A stretch of 64,000 nt of DNA. Origin: JAGDZR01 sp049115695. GTDB taxonomy: Bacteria; Bacteroidota; Bacteroidia; Cytophagales; Cyclobacteriaceae. The stretch's first letter is position 1. Each line of letters begins with the position of its first letter. The notes beneath the pieces were generated by a model. The model saw only the letters and a program-made list of their open reading frames with translations, had not been told where the DNA came from and did no database searches. Position numbers and translations under genes: made by a program. The DNA lies in the NCBI GenBank assembly GCA_049115695.1, contig JAGDZR010000014.1:62001-126000 (forward strand), in the 5' to 3' direction. Shown here one piece after another: positions 16,933-25,026 of the stretch.

Positions 16933-18390
16933 ATGCGATTTAACTACAAGGTCATTTTAAATATCCTTGGCATTTTGTTGCTCTTCAATGGAATGTTCAT
17001 GCTCACATGTATTCCATTTAGTTACTATTACGGTGAAGGAGATTTCCTGGCCATCATAAAATCAGCGGGGATTACGATGGGTGTTGGTCTGGTTGTTTTT
17101 CTTATCACCCAAAGAAATCAAAACAAAGAATTAAGAAAACGAGACGGCTATCTGGTTGTGACGGGTGGTTGGTTGATCATGTCATTTTTTGGCATGTTAC
17201 CCTATTTGTTTAGCGGAGCAATACCGAATGTTTCAGATGCTTTCTTCGAGACTATTTCAGGCTTTAGTACTACCGGGGCAACCATTCTTACAGACATTGA
17301 GAGCGTGCATAAGGGTATTTTGTTTTGGAGAAGCCTGACGCAATGGATAGGTGGAATGGGGATTATTGTACTGACCGTAGCTGTTTTGCCATTATTAGGT
17401 ATCGGGGGTATGCAGCTGTTTGTGGCGGAAGCACCGGGAATATCTCCTGATAAATTGCAGCCGAGGATAAAAGAAACCGCCAAGCGCCTTTGGCTGATTT
17501 ACCTTGGGTTGACTTTTACGGAACTATGCTTGTTGTGGATTGGTGGAATGAACTTTTATGATGCGATTAATCATAGCCTGACGACCATGGCCACAGGGGG
17601 ATTTTCAACAAAAAATGCCAGTGTTGCCTATTTCACATCTCCGTTCATTCAGTATGTGATCATCTTGTTCATGTTTATGGCTGGCACCAACTTCACCATG
17701 ACCTATTTTGGCTTGCACGGCGAGTTCAAAAAAGTAATTAGAAATGAAGAGTTTAAGACTTACTTGATTGTTTGCTTGGGTATTTCAGTGATTGTGGGAC
17801 TGGTAATATTTGGATTGGGTCATGATGATTTTGAAAAATCCATTAGAGATGCCCTATTTCAGGTCGTTTCTGTGGTGACCACAACAGGATATATTACACA
17901 TGATTATACAGTTTGGACTCCATTCATAACGATGTTGTTTTTTGTCTTGATGTTTTTTGGGGCATCCGCTGGATCTACTGCAGGTGGAGTGAAAATAGTA
18001 AGACACCTTATCTTGATCAAGAATAGTATTCTGGAACTCAAAAGACAGATCTATCCTAATGCGGTAATTCCGGTTCGTTTCAATAAAAATGCCGTAACAA
18101 GGGACATTACTTTCAACATCCTGGCATTTATAATGATCTATATTTCGATATTCGCAATTGGATCAGTGATTATGGGAATGTTCGGATTGGACCTGCTCAC
18201 TTCTCTGGGATCTGTGGCGACATGTCTTGGCAACATTGGACCAGGTATTGGTACAGTCGGGCCCGTTGATAATTTTGCACATTTACCAGCAGGTAGTAAA
18301 TGGTTTCTTTCTTTTCTCATGTTGTTGGGCCGACTTGAATTGTTTACAGTTTTGATACTGTTTACACCATATTTCTGGAGAAAAATATAG
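16933..18390 (+). CDS. trkH: Trk potassium uptake transmembrane subunit TrkH
   Basis: A 485-residue potassium channel subunit of the TrkH/KtrB superfamily with about ten helices in four M1-P-M2 repeats. Selectivity-filter turns are visible as GFSTTGATILTD, MATGGFSTKNAS, VVTTTGYITHD and TCLGNIGPGIG. The WRSLTQWIGGMGI segment after the first filter is characteristic. Co-transcribed with trkA; lgt begins 3 bases after its stop. Confidence 0.95.
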   Translation: MRFNYKVILNILGILLLFNGMFMLTCIPFSYYYGEGDFLAIIKSAGITMGVGLVVFLITQRNQNKELRKRDGYLVVTGGWLIMSFFGMLPYLFSGAIPNVSDAFFETISGFSTTGATILTDIESVHKGILFWRSLTQWIGGMGIIVLTVAVLPLLGIGGMQLFVAEAPGISPDKLQPRIKETAKRLWLIYLGLTFTELCLLWIGGMNFYDAINHSLTTMATGGFSTKNASVAYFTSPFIQYVIILFMFMAGTNFTMTYFGLHGEFKKVIRNEEFKTYLIVCLGISVIVGLVIFGLGHDDFEKSIRDALFQVVSVVTTTGYITHDYTVWTPFITMLFFVLMFFGASAGSTAGGVKIVRHLILIKNSILELKRQIYPNAVIPVRFNKNAVTRDITFNILAFIMIYISIFAIGSVIMGMFGLDLLTSLGSVATCLGNIGPGIGTVGPVDNFAHLPAGSKWFLSFLMLLGRLELFTVLILFTPYFWRKI

Positions 18391-18393
18391 TTG

Positions 18394-19563
18394 ATGTCTT
18401 TATTGAGTTTTATTATTTGGAGTCAGGATCCTGTCATCTTTGAAATTCCATTGTCCTTTATTGGTTTAGAAGATCGCCCTATCGTATGGTATGGTTTATT
18501 GTTTGCACTGGGCTTCATTATAGCACAGCAAGTGATGTATTATGTTTTTCGAGAAGAGGGGGAACCAGAAAAAGACATTGACACCTTGACCACCTACCTG
18601 GTGATTGCTGTGATCGTGGGTGCCAGGTTGGGTCATTGTCTCTTTTACAATCCCGTGCATTACCTAAGTAATCCACTTGAAATCCTCAAAGTATGGGAAG
18701 GTGGATTGGCCAGCCATGGAGGTGCTATTGGGATGTTTATCGCAATTTGGCTCTACTCCAATTATGACATAAGGGTCAAAACTTTATTTGGACTGATCCC
18801 ATATCAACTAAAGACAAAAAAGCAGAAAAGACCCAAGCAGACCTACATATGGATGCTGGATCGTCTGGCGATCGTGACGGTGCTGGTAGGCGCCTTAATC
18901 AGGACGGGCAATTTCATGAATTCGGAAATGGAGGGGACAAAGACCAATTCAGACTATGGTATCATTTATGCCCGAGGAACTAAGGAGGTTTTGAAATATA
19001 ATCCCGAAAAAGTAGAAGAAGTGTCCTTTGTAAAAGGAGGGCAAGCCAAAAGTGATGAACCCGGATTGATTCCTATTCTTGCTACAGTCAAGTTCAAACG
19101 AGGGATTGACTTTGAACAGGAAAGAGCTTATTTCGATGGTAGAATCACTTATGCATTGCACAATTTTAGTGAAGTAGTACAGCATATTGACTTTGGCAGT
19201 GATGTAAAGAAAATAGAATACGATGTTCGAAAGGAGGGTGTGCACACTTATGTGGATATCAGTGCATTAGGCATTACACGCCATCCAGCGCAGCTTTACG
19301 AAGCTGGTGCTTGTATCGTTATCATGATCATTGTTTTCTGGCTTTGGAAAAACAAGCGGAGTGTGATGCCTCAAGGTGTCAATTTTGGAATTTTCATGAT
19401 GCTCTTGTGGTCTGAGCGATTTGTGGATGAATTTTTCAAGATGAATCAGGAAGCCTTTGAAGAAGGAATGGTGCTCAATATGGGTCAAATCCTGAGTATT
19501 CCGATGTTTTTGGCTGGTGCCGCAGTGGTGGTCTGGGCTTATCAGACTAAATCTAAAATATAA
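18394..19563 (+). CDS. lgt: Prolipoprotein diacylglyceryl transferase
   Basis: A 389-residue inner-membrane enzyme that transfers diacylglyceryl from phosphatidylglycerol to the lipobox cysteine of prolipoproteins. Active-site landmarks are intact: His in LASHGGAIG, Arg and Asn in RTGNFMNSEMEG, HPAQLYEAG, and Arg in WSERFVDEFF. Between the NFMNSE motif and HPAQLYE is an extra hydrophilic region of about 100 residues absent from E. coli Lgt, probably a periplasmic insert seen in Bacteroidota enzymes. A TTG precedes the ATG by one codon; the ATG at 18394 is chosen. It serves the many lipoproteins in this window. Confidence 0.93.
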   Translation: MSLLSFIIWSQDPVIFEIPLSFIGLEDRPIVWYGLLFALGFIIAQQVMYYVFREEGEPEKDIDTLTTYLVIAVIVGARLGHCLFYNPVHYLSNPLEILKVWEGGLASHGGAIGMFIAIWLYSNYDIRVKTLFGLIPYQLKTKKQKRPKQTYIWMLDRLAIVTVLVGALIRTGNFMNSEMEGTKTNSDYGIIYARGTKEVLKYNPEKVEEVSFVKGGQAKSDEPGLIPILATVKFKRGIDFEQERAYFDGRITYALHNFSEVVQHIDFGSDVKKIEYDVRKEGVHTYVDISALGITRHPAQLYEAGACIVIMIIVFWLWKNKRSVMPQGVNFGIFMMLLWSERFVDEFFKMNQEAFEEGMVLNMGQILSIPMFLAGAAVVVWAYQTKSKI

Positions 19564-19588
19564 TCGGCTTACTTCGTTGTTCTAGCAG

Positions 19589-20977
19589 ATGATTAAAATG
19601 CACTTCGTCAACTGGATTTTATTGCTGCTATTTGTGGTTGCCTGTGGACGATTTGGGCAGAAGGAATCAGAACGTATCAATGACATTCAGCCTATTCCAT
19701 CTTCATATCTGAACATGAAGGTTAAACTACCTGTTTCAGAGCTCGAAACAGGGTTGAACAAGGTGGTCAATTTGGAACTTGCTGATCAGGGAATTGAGCT
19801 CAATGGAAAAAAGGATAGCCTATTCATTAAAATTAATAGGAGGCGCGATTTTGACTTAGCGTACAAGAAGGACCGATTGTACGTGGCTGTTCCTGTTCGG
19901 GTAACAGCAGCAATCAAAAAGCGTGTATTAGGGATAACCATTGATAACCGTTCCAATCCCATAAAATTTGAGGCCATAGTCAATACTTCAGCAAGGTTCT
20001 TTCTCAATGATGAATGGGACCTGGATATTGAATGTAAGTGGGAGGGGATTGATCTGGAAAAGGAACCAGATATTGAAATATTAGGAATGAAAGTCAATTT
20101 GTCCAAGATGGTGCTTCGTGCATTGGATGAGTCAAGAGAGCAAATCGAGGAGACAATGTGTGGGACTATTCAGGAAAAACTCAGATTAAGAACGATCATT
20201 GAAAATGTATATCATGATCTGCAAAACCCCATTCGCATAGCCAAGCAGCCGATTCCGCTTTTTTTGCAAACAACACCCCTTGGACTTAAAGGTTCATTAG
20301 TGCGTGGAACTCAAGATACCGTAATGCTACACCTGGAGTATCAGAGCCAGCTTTTGATAGGGCCAAATCAGGAAATAAACCCCAACCCTCAGAATCTTGA
20401 AAGTCGAGCCAAGCCTATGAGCAAGGAAACGGCTTTTACGGTTTTTCCCAGCATCGAAGTTCCCTTTAGTGCATTGGAGAGGCTGCTGAATGAGGCACTC
20501 GCTGATACTCCATTTGAGTATGAGGGCTATGTTGCTGAATTAAGTGATGTACAGCTTGGTGCAGACAATGGCCTTGTTACACTTACCGCTACCAGCTCAG
20601 GAGATATCAATGGACGATTTAAACTACAGGGCATTCCTGAGTTAAAGGATGACATGATCCTTGGATTTAAGTCATTGGAATACAGCTTGGAAGAGGCTGA
20701 TAGCTGGTTACAGATGACAGACATGGCTGCTCATTCATCCATTGTGGAGTTTATCAAGTCAAAGGCGAAGATGGACGTCTCTGAATTTTTCGATGACCTG
20801 GATAATAGGGCTGCAGATGGCATTAATCTGTCCAATCTGGGCAACAAGGTGCAGGTAGATCTCAATTTCTCTAAAGTTAAACTTTACAATCAGGGGCTGA
20901 GCAAAGACAGAATTCAATTTGTATTACAAGCCGATGGAGAAGCTTCAGTGGTACTGAAATCAAACATTTTCAAATAA
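19589..20977 (+). CDS. DUF4403 family lipoprotein
   Basis: A 462-residue protein with a lipoprotein signal (ILLLLFVVACG) and a body matching the DUF4403 layout: PIPSSYLNMKVKLPVSELE near the N-terminus, internal PIPLFLQTTPLG, and a repeated beta-rich lipid-binding-like fold (EVPFSALERLLNEAL). Members are predicted tubular lipid-binding-like domains; function is unknown. It follows lgt by 25 bases on the same strand and may be read from the same transcript. Confidence 0.8.
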   Translation: MIKMHFVNWILLLLFVVACGRFGQKESERINDIQPIPSSYLNMKVKLPVSELETGLNKVVNLELADQGIELNGKKDSLFIKINRRRDFDLAYKKDRLYVAVPVRVTAAIKKRVLGITIDNRSNPIKFEAIVNTSARFFLNDEWDLDIECKWEGIDLEKEPDIEILGMKVNLSKMVLRALDESREQIEETMCGTIQEKLRLRTIIENVYHDLQNPIRIAKQPIPLFLQTTPLGLKGSLVRGTQDTVMLHLEYQSQLLIGPNQEINPNPQNLESRAKPMSKETAFTVFPSIEVPFSALERLLNEALADTPFEYEGYVAELSDVQLGADNGLVTLTATSSGDINGRFKLQGIPELKDDMILGFKSLEYSLEEADSWLQMTDMAAHSSIVEFIKSKAKMDVSEFFDDLDNRAADGINLSNLGNKVQVDLNFSKVKLYNQGLSKDRIQFVLQADGEASVVLKSNIFK

Positions 20978-21070
20978 TTGCCTTTTATCAAGGTAATGAT
21001 CCATTTGTCATTTTGAATAGCGGCGTAAGTCGTTTAGACGGTTTAATCATAAGAACCAAATAAATTCAAA

Positions 21071-22198
21071 ATGAAAAGATTTTATATGATTGCTGCTGCT
21101 TGTCTATTGGTCATAGGGCAAACAACAGCTCAACTGTCATTGCCACCAAGCGGTAATAATCAAAAAAGTGTCGTCAGGCAATACATGGCATCTGAATGGG
21201 TGGAAATTGTCTATAACAGCCCGGATGTAGATGGCCGGGAAGGAAAAATATGGGGCCAACTGGTGCCCTACGGATTGACGAATCAAGGCTTTGGATTGAG
21301 TACAGCAGATAATCCAAGCCCCTGGAGAGCAGGAGCCAATCAGAATACGACCATTGAATTGTCCACAGAGATGGAAATTAGTGGGCAAAAGGTTGCGGCT
21401 GGGAAGTATGGTCTTCACATGCTTGCGGATGAATCCAGTGCCTGGAAAGTGATTTTAACCGGAGAAAACAATGCCTGGGGTAGCTACTTTTTTGAAGCTT
21501 CAGACAAGGTTTTAGAGGCTGATGCTCAAAGGTCTGAAAATGATTTTGTCGAATACCTGACTTATGAATTCACCAACAGAAAGAACGATGAAACTACAGT
21601 GAACTTGAAATGGGAAAACAAGAAAGTAAGTTTTGCGATATCAGTGCCAGATATGAATGATAAGATTTTGGCCGCTGTGTCGAGTGAATTGAAGAATTCT
21701 CAAGGGTTTAATTATCTCAATTTTGTTCAAGCGGCTAATTGGGCCTCTGGAGCTGGTTTTCATGAAGAGGCGATGAATTGGGCGGAGGTCGCAATCAGCG
21801 CTCCATTCGTTGGGCAGAAGGACTTCAATACCCTGTCTACTAAAGGGACAGTGTTGAGGAATGCCGGAAAAGTTGAGGAGGCCAATGAGGTGATGGATGA
21901 GGCTATTAAGATGTCTGGTGTGACAGCATTTCAAATTCATGGATATGGGAGACAACTAATTGCAGGTGGTCAGGCGGATAAAGCACTTGAAGTGTTCAAG
22001 TTCAACCACAAACAAAATAAGGGTGTCTGGCCAACCAACTATGGACTGGCAAGAGGATACAGTGCGGTTGGAGATTTTAAAAATGCGTTGAAGTATTTAA
22101 AAATTGCCAAAACAAAAGTGCCTGAAGGAGATACCCAGAATCCTCCTGTGATTGAGGCCAATATCAAAAAGCTGGAACAAGGCGAAGACATTAACTAA
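21071..22198 (+). CDS. DUF2911 and TPR-domain exported protein
   Basis: A 375-residue secreted protein with signal peptide (AAACLLVIGQTTAQ). Residues about 25-200 match DUF2911: VEIVYNSPDVDGREGKIWG, GLHMLADESSAWKVILTGEN cited as GLHMLADESSAWKVI, and NAWGSYFF. The C-terminal half is tetratricopeptide-like, with paired helices (AEEANEVMDEAIK region, KALEVFKFNHKQN). DUF2911 proteins are abundant Bacteroidota periplasmic proteins of unknown role. Ends at a strong terminator. Confidence 0.9.
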   Translation: MKRFYMIAAACLLVIGQTTAQLSLPPSGNNQKSVVRQYMASEWVEIVYNSPDVDGREGKIWGQLVPYGLTNQGFGLSTADNPSPWRAGANQNTTIELSTEMEISGQKVAAGKYGLHMLADESSAWKVILTGENNAWGSYFFEASDKVLEADAQRSENDFVEYLTYEFTNRKNDETTVNLKWENKKVSFAISVPDMNDKILAAVSSELKNSQGFNYLNFVQAANWASGAGFHEEAMNWAEVAISAPFVGQKDFNTLSTKGTVLRNAGKVEEANEVMDEAIKMSGVTAFQIHGYGRQLIAGGQADKALEVFKFNHKQNKGVWPTNYGLARGYSAVGDFKNALKYLKIAKTKVPEGDTQNPPVIEANIKKLEQGEDIN

Positions 22199-22213
22199 AC
22201 ACTTTAAAGGGAC

Positions 22214-22247
22214 AAAGCCCGAGGTTATGCTTCGGGCTTTACTTTTT
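22214..22247 (+). terminator. Rho-independent terminator after the DUF2911 gene
   Basis: AAAGCCCGA (22214-22222) pairs with TCGGGCTTT (22232-22240). Two further pairs bring the stem to 11 bp with a 5-base loop, followed by ACTTTTT. Confidence 0.88.
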
Positions 22248-22336
22248 GGTTAGGTGATTTGTCTTTTGGATAATGTGCTGCAGGCCTGACAAGGATCATT
22301 ATTCCTTTCATATGTCTATGCGAATTTTACGTTATC

Positions 22337-23866
22337 ATGAGGTCATTTGTGGAGGAAGTCGATCAGCTGTTCAATGAATTCTCCGAAATTCATAAAGCGA
22401 TTCAAAATATAGAACAGGAGTTTGCAAGTCAATTGCAGAAAGTCCATTCGAGCAATCATTACAATGCGCTCAATTTATTGAGATATCTGCGATTGAGGAC
22501 GTTTGATCTCAGAGGGTTGCAGCACCGATTAGCCAATCTTGGATTAAGCTCGCTGGGTCATTCAGAAAGGCAAGTTCTGGCCAACGTGGAAAATGTACTG
22601 TACATTCTTGCTGCATTGAGCAATCGATCTTTCAAAGGGACGTATCCACAAGGTGAACATCCTGTCAACCTGGAGATGAGCCAGGAAATGCTTGCCCAAA
22701 ACACCTTTGATTTGTTTGGTTGGAAGGACAACAATGTGATGGTTACCTTATCGACGGGTTACGATAAGGATCAACTGGTGAGGCTGCTGAATCAAGGGAT
22801 GACGGTGGCCAGAATCAATACTGCTAGAGCCGAACGGGATTCAGTGACATTGATGATTGACCAGTTAATTGCTGCAATTGAACAAACCAAGAAACCATGT
22901 AAAATCTATATGGATTTGGAGGGACCTAAGGTAAGAGTCAACAAACTTTGGTCCAGTAAGCGAGGGTTGGATGCCACGAAAAGCAAGCGACTATTTCCTG
23001 GTGATCATATTCATTGGTGCAAGTCCACCGCGGATGCTACAGCTTCCAAGGAACCTTACTTTTTGGCAACTCATTTTCCGTCTGATATAAAGACCGGCTC
23101 CAGCATTGTTTTTGATGATGGCAATATGATTGCCAGCGTTAAGCAATTATATACAGATGGGATGTTGCTGGAAATCGAACAAACATCAGTAAAGGGAGAG
23201 CGAGTAAGATTAGGTAAGGGGGTCAATCTCCCAGATACAGAATTGAACTTGCCTGTTTTATCTGATGAAGACATCAATTTACTGACGCAATTTGGAGACA
23301 AGATGGACATTGTGGGCTTGTCTTTTTGTCGCAGCAGACATGATGTCAAAAAATTGCTAAACATCCTTGAGGAGTTAGGATTGCAGGACATAGGGGTGGT
23401 GATAAAGGTCGAAAATGAAATGGCTTTTAGAAATCTGCCTTCGATCATGTTGACCGCCATGCAGTATCCGGAGGTAGGAGTCATGACGGCTCGCGGTGAT
23501 CTTGCAGCAGAAATTGGTTTAGAGCGATTGGCGGAGGTCCAGGAAGAAATCTTGTGGTTGACAGAAGCGGCGATTATTCCGAATATATGGGCTACTCAGG
23601 TCTTGGAATCTATGTCAAAGAAAGGAGTTGCGACCAGAGCAGAAGTCACTGACGCTGTTGTTGGTATGCGAGCGGAGTGTATCATGTTAAACAAAGGACC
23701 TTACGTAGAACGGTCCTTAGCTTTGCTACAAAATATTCGCAAACGCATGTCAACTCATCAGCATAAGAAGCTACATACGCTGAGAAGTTTAGGAGTGGCG
23801 AAGACATTCTTTCAGGAGGAAACCGTCCCTAAAACTCCAACAGGCCAAACTTTAGGGACTCATTAA
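22337..23866 (+). CDS. Pyruvate kinase-like barrel enzyme with an extra N-terminal domain and no C-terminal domain
   Basis: A 509-residue protein. Residues 1-120 are helical and unlike pyruvate kinase. From about 130 a pyruvate-kinase barrel follows: VTLSTGY, GMTVARINTARA (Arg/Asn of the active site), YMDLEGPKVRVN, a B-domain-like insert, the catalytic Lys and metal Glu in VVIKVENE, Asp in TARGDLAAEIG, and WATQVLESM and TRAEVTDAV. Active-site residues appear intact. The usual C-terminal allosteric domain (about 120 residues) is missing: the protein ends soon after the barrel. It could convert phosphoenolpyruvate and ADP to pyruvate, or act on a related substrate. Stops 4 bases before the convergent reductase gene. 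Confidence 0.8.
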   Translation: MRSFVEEVDQLFNEFSEIHKAIQNIEQEFASQLQKVHSSNHYNALNLLRYLRLRTFDLRGLQHRLANLGLSSLGHSERQVLANVENVLYILAALSNRSFKGTYPQGEHPVNLEMSQEMLAQNTFDLFGWKDNNVMVTLSTGYDKDQLVRLLNQGMTVARINTARAERDSVTLMIDQLIAAIEQTKKPCKIYMDLEGPKVRVNKLWSSKRGLDATKSKRLFPGDHIHWCKSTADATASKEPYFLATHFPSDIKTGSSIVFDDGNMIASVKQLYTDGMLLEIEQTSVKGERVRLGKGVNLPDTELNLPVLSDEDINLLTQFGDKMDIVGLSFCRSRHDVKKLLNILEELGLQDIGVVIKVENEMAFRNLPSIMLTAMQYPEVGVMTARGDLAAEIGLERLAEVQEEILWLTEAAIIPNIWATQVLESMSKKGVATRAEVTDAVVGMRAECIMLNKGPYVERSLALLQNIRKRMSTHQHKKLHTLRSLGVAKTFFQEETVPKTPTGQTLGTH

Positions 23867-23870
23867 GTGT

Positions 23871-24434
23871 TTAATGATGGTTGGTTTCGGCCAATTTGCC
23901 TATGTCTGAATGGACTAGCTCCTGGAAACTGTTGAGTTGTCTGAACAAGTCATTTTTCAAGTCCTCATTGGTAATGCCATTATCAAAGTTTTGAGAAAAG
24001 GAAGGAAGTGAGAAAGTCCCGGCTACTCTTGCGCCGTGATGAGGGAAAAGCGTTGCTGAGGTCGAAAGCACCATTTGAGCTCCTCTGGGTCCGGGGGAAG
24101 TGGCCAGTAGCAAAACGGGTTTGTCAGACCATATGGGCCCACCTAGACGAGAAACCCAATCCAATATGTTTTTGTAAGCTGAAGAATAACTTCCGTTGTA
24201 TTCCGCAAAGGATATGATCATACCATCTGCCGTGTCTATTTCATGTTTAAACGCTACGGCCTCTTCCGGAATTCCGGTGACCTTTTCCCTGTCCATGCTA
24301 TAGATGGGCATTTCATAGTCATTGAGATCTATTGTTTTTACTTCGGCTCCTGCTAATTGTTTTGCCGTCCATGTGGCGAATTGTTTGTTGATTGAATTGC
24401 TGCTATTGCTTGCTCCTATTGATAGTATATTCAT
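23871..24434 (-). CDS. NADPH-dependent FMN reductase family protein
   Basis: A 187-residue flavodoxin-fold reductase. It starts MNILSIGASNSSNSINKQ (phosphate-binding loop), with IISFAEYNGSYSSAYKNILDW holding the FMN-site EYNGS motif and LATSPGPRGAQ later. Such enzymes use NADPH to reduce flavin, quinones or azo compounds in the cytosol. The open frame extends to 24533, but ATG 24434 is the family start, and a 22-bp perfect palindrome lies 15 bases upstream of it, a likely operator. Confidence 0.88.
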   Translation of the reverse strand: MNILSIGASNSSNSINKQFATWTAKQLAGAEVKTIDLNDYEMPIYSMDREKVTGIPEEAVAFKHEIDTADGMIISFAEYNGSYSSAYKNILDWVSRLGGPIWSDKPVLLLATSPGPRGAQMVLSTSATLFPHHGARVAGTFSLPSFSQNFDNGITNEDLKNDLFRQLNSFQELVHSDIGKLAETNHH

Positions 24435-24449
24435 AATATATGACAAAAC

Positions 24450-24471
24450 ATTAAATGTATATACATTTAAT
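24450..24471 (-). promoter_or_regulatory. 22-bp perfect palindrome, probable operator of the FMN reductase gene
   Basis: Each half is ATTAAATGTAT (or its complement), so all 22 bases are self-complementary. It ends 15 bases upstream of the reductase ATG on the minus strand, where a repressor would block RNA polymerase. The symmetry suits a winged-helix dimer of MarR or similar type; the regulator is not identified. Confidence 0.65.
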
Positions 24472-24540
24472 ACGGAAGCAATGGAATAAAGGTTGTTGAG
24501 CATGAAGATTTTAAGAGTGTCTATCCTTGGCACAAAACCT

Positions 24541-24604
24541 GGTAACTTATCTTTAAGTCATATAACTTATAAATAAGTTGTATAATTTAAAATTAAGTTA
24601 TACC
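24541..24604 (+). promoter_or_regulatory. Cluster of TAACTTA/TAAGTT half-sites upstream of the BlaI-type regulator
   Basis: Half-sites occur at 24543-24549 (TAACTTA), 24561-24569 (TATAACTTA), 24574-24582 (TAAGTTGTA) and 24594-24602 (TAAGTTATA). The middle pair forms an inverted repeat around a 4-base centre (AACTTA-TAAA-TAAGTT). The cluster ends 34 bases before the regulator ATG, the normal place for BlaI/MecI autoregulation. The assignment to BlaI is inference. Confidence 0.6.
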
Positions 24605-24637
24605 ATTGTATTGCTGATTGATTTAAACTCTAGGACA

Positions 24638-25006
24638 ATGGTCACTTTAACTAAGGCAGAAGAGAAAATAATGAAGATTCTCTGGGGTATCGAAGAAGGT
24701 TTTATCAAGGATATTATCGCGCAATACCCCGACCCCAAACCGCCCTACAATTCCGTTTCGACAATTGTAAGGGTGTTGGTACAGAAGGAGATTGTTGGAT
24801 ACAAGGCATTTGGGAAGACGTATCAGTATTTCCCACTTATCAGCAGGGATGATTATAGTAAGGGGCAGATGTCCAGATTGGTGTCTGATTATTACAATAA
24901 CTCTTTGAAACAAGTAGTCAACTTCTTTTCTGAAAGTAAGGACCTGGATGAAAAGGAATTGGATGAAGTAATGAAAATGCTAGAAGCATTGAAAGACAAG
25001 AAATAG
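24638..25006 (+). CDS. BlaI/MecI/CopY family transcriptional repressor
   Basis: A 122-residue winged-helix regulator. It starts MVTLTKAEEKIMKILW, the BlaI beginning, with NSVSTIVRVLVQKEIVG as recognition region and YFPLISRDDYSKGQM before the dimerisation helices. BlaI-type repressors are inactivated when the partner BlaR1/M56 membrane protease is triggered. The M56 gene follows after 20 bases. The frame continues upstream to 24578, but the start at 24638 fits the family and keeps the operator outside the gene. Confidence 0.93.
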   Translation: MVTLTKAEEKIMKILWGIEEGFIKDIIAQYPDPKPPYNSVSTIVRVLVQKEIVGYKAFGKTYQYFPLISRDDYSKGQMSRLVSDYYNNSLKQVVNFFSESKDLDEKELDEVMKMLEALKDKK

Positions 25007-25026
25007 GACCCAAAAAGACAACAAGC

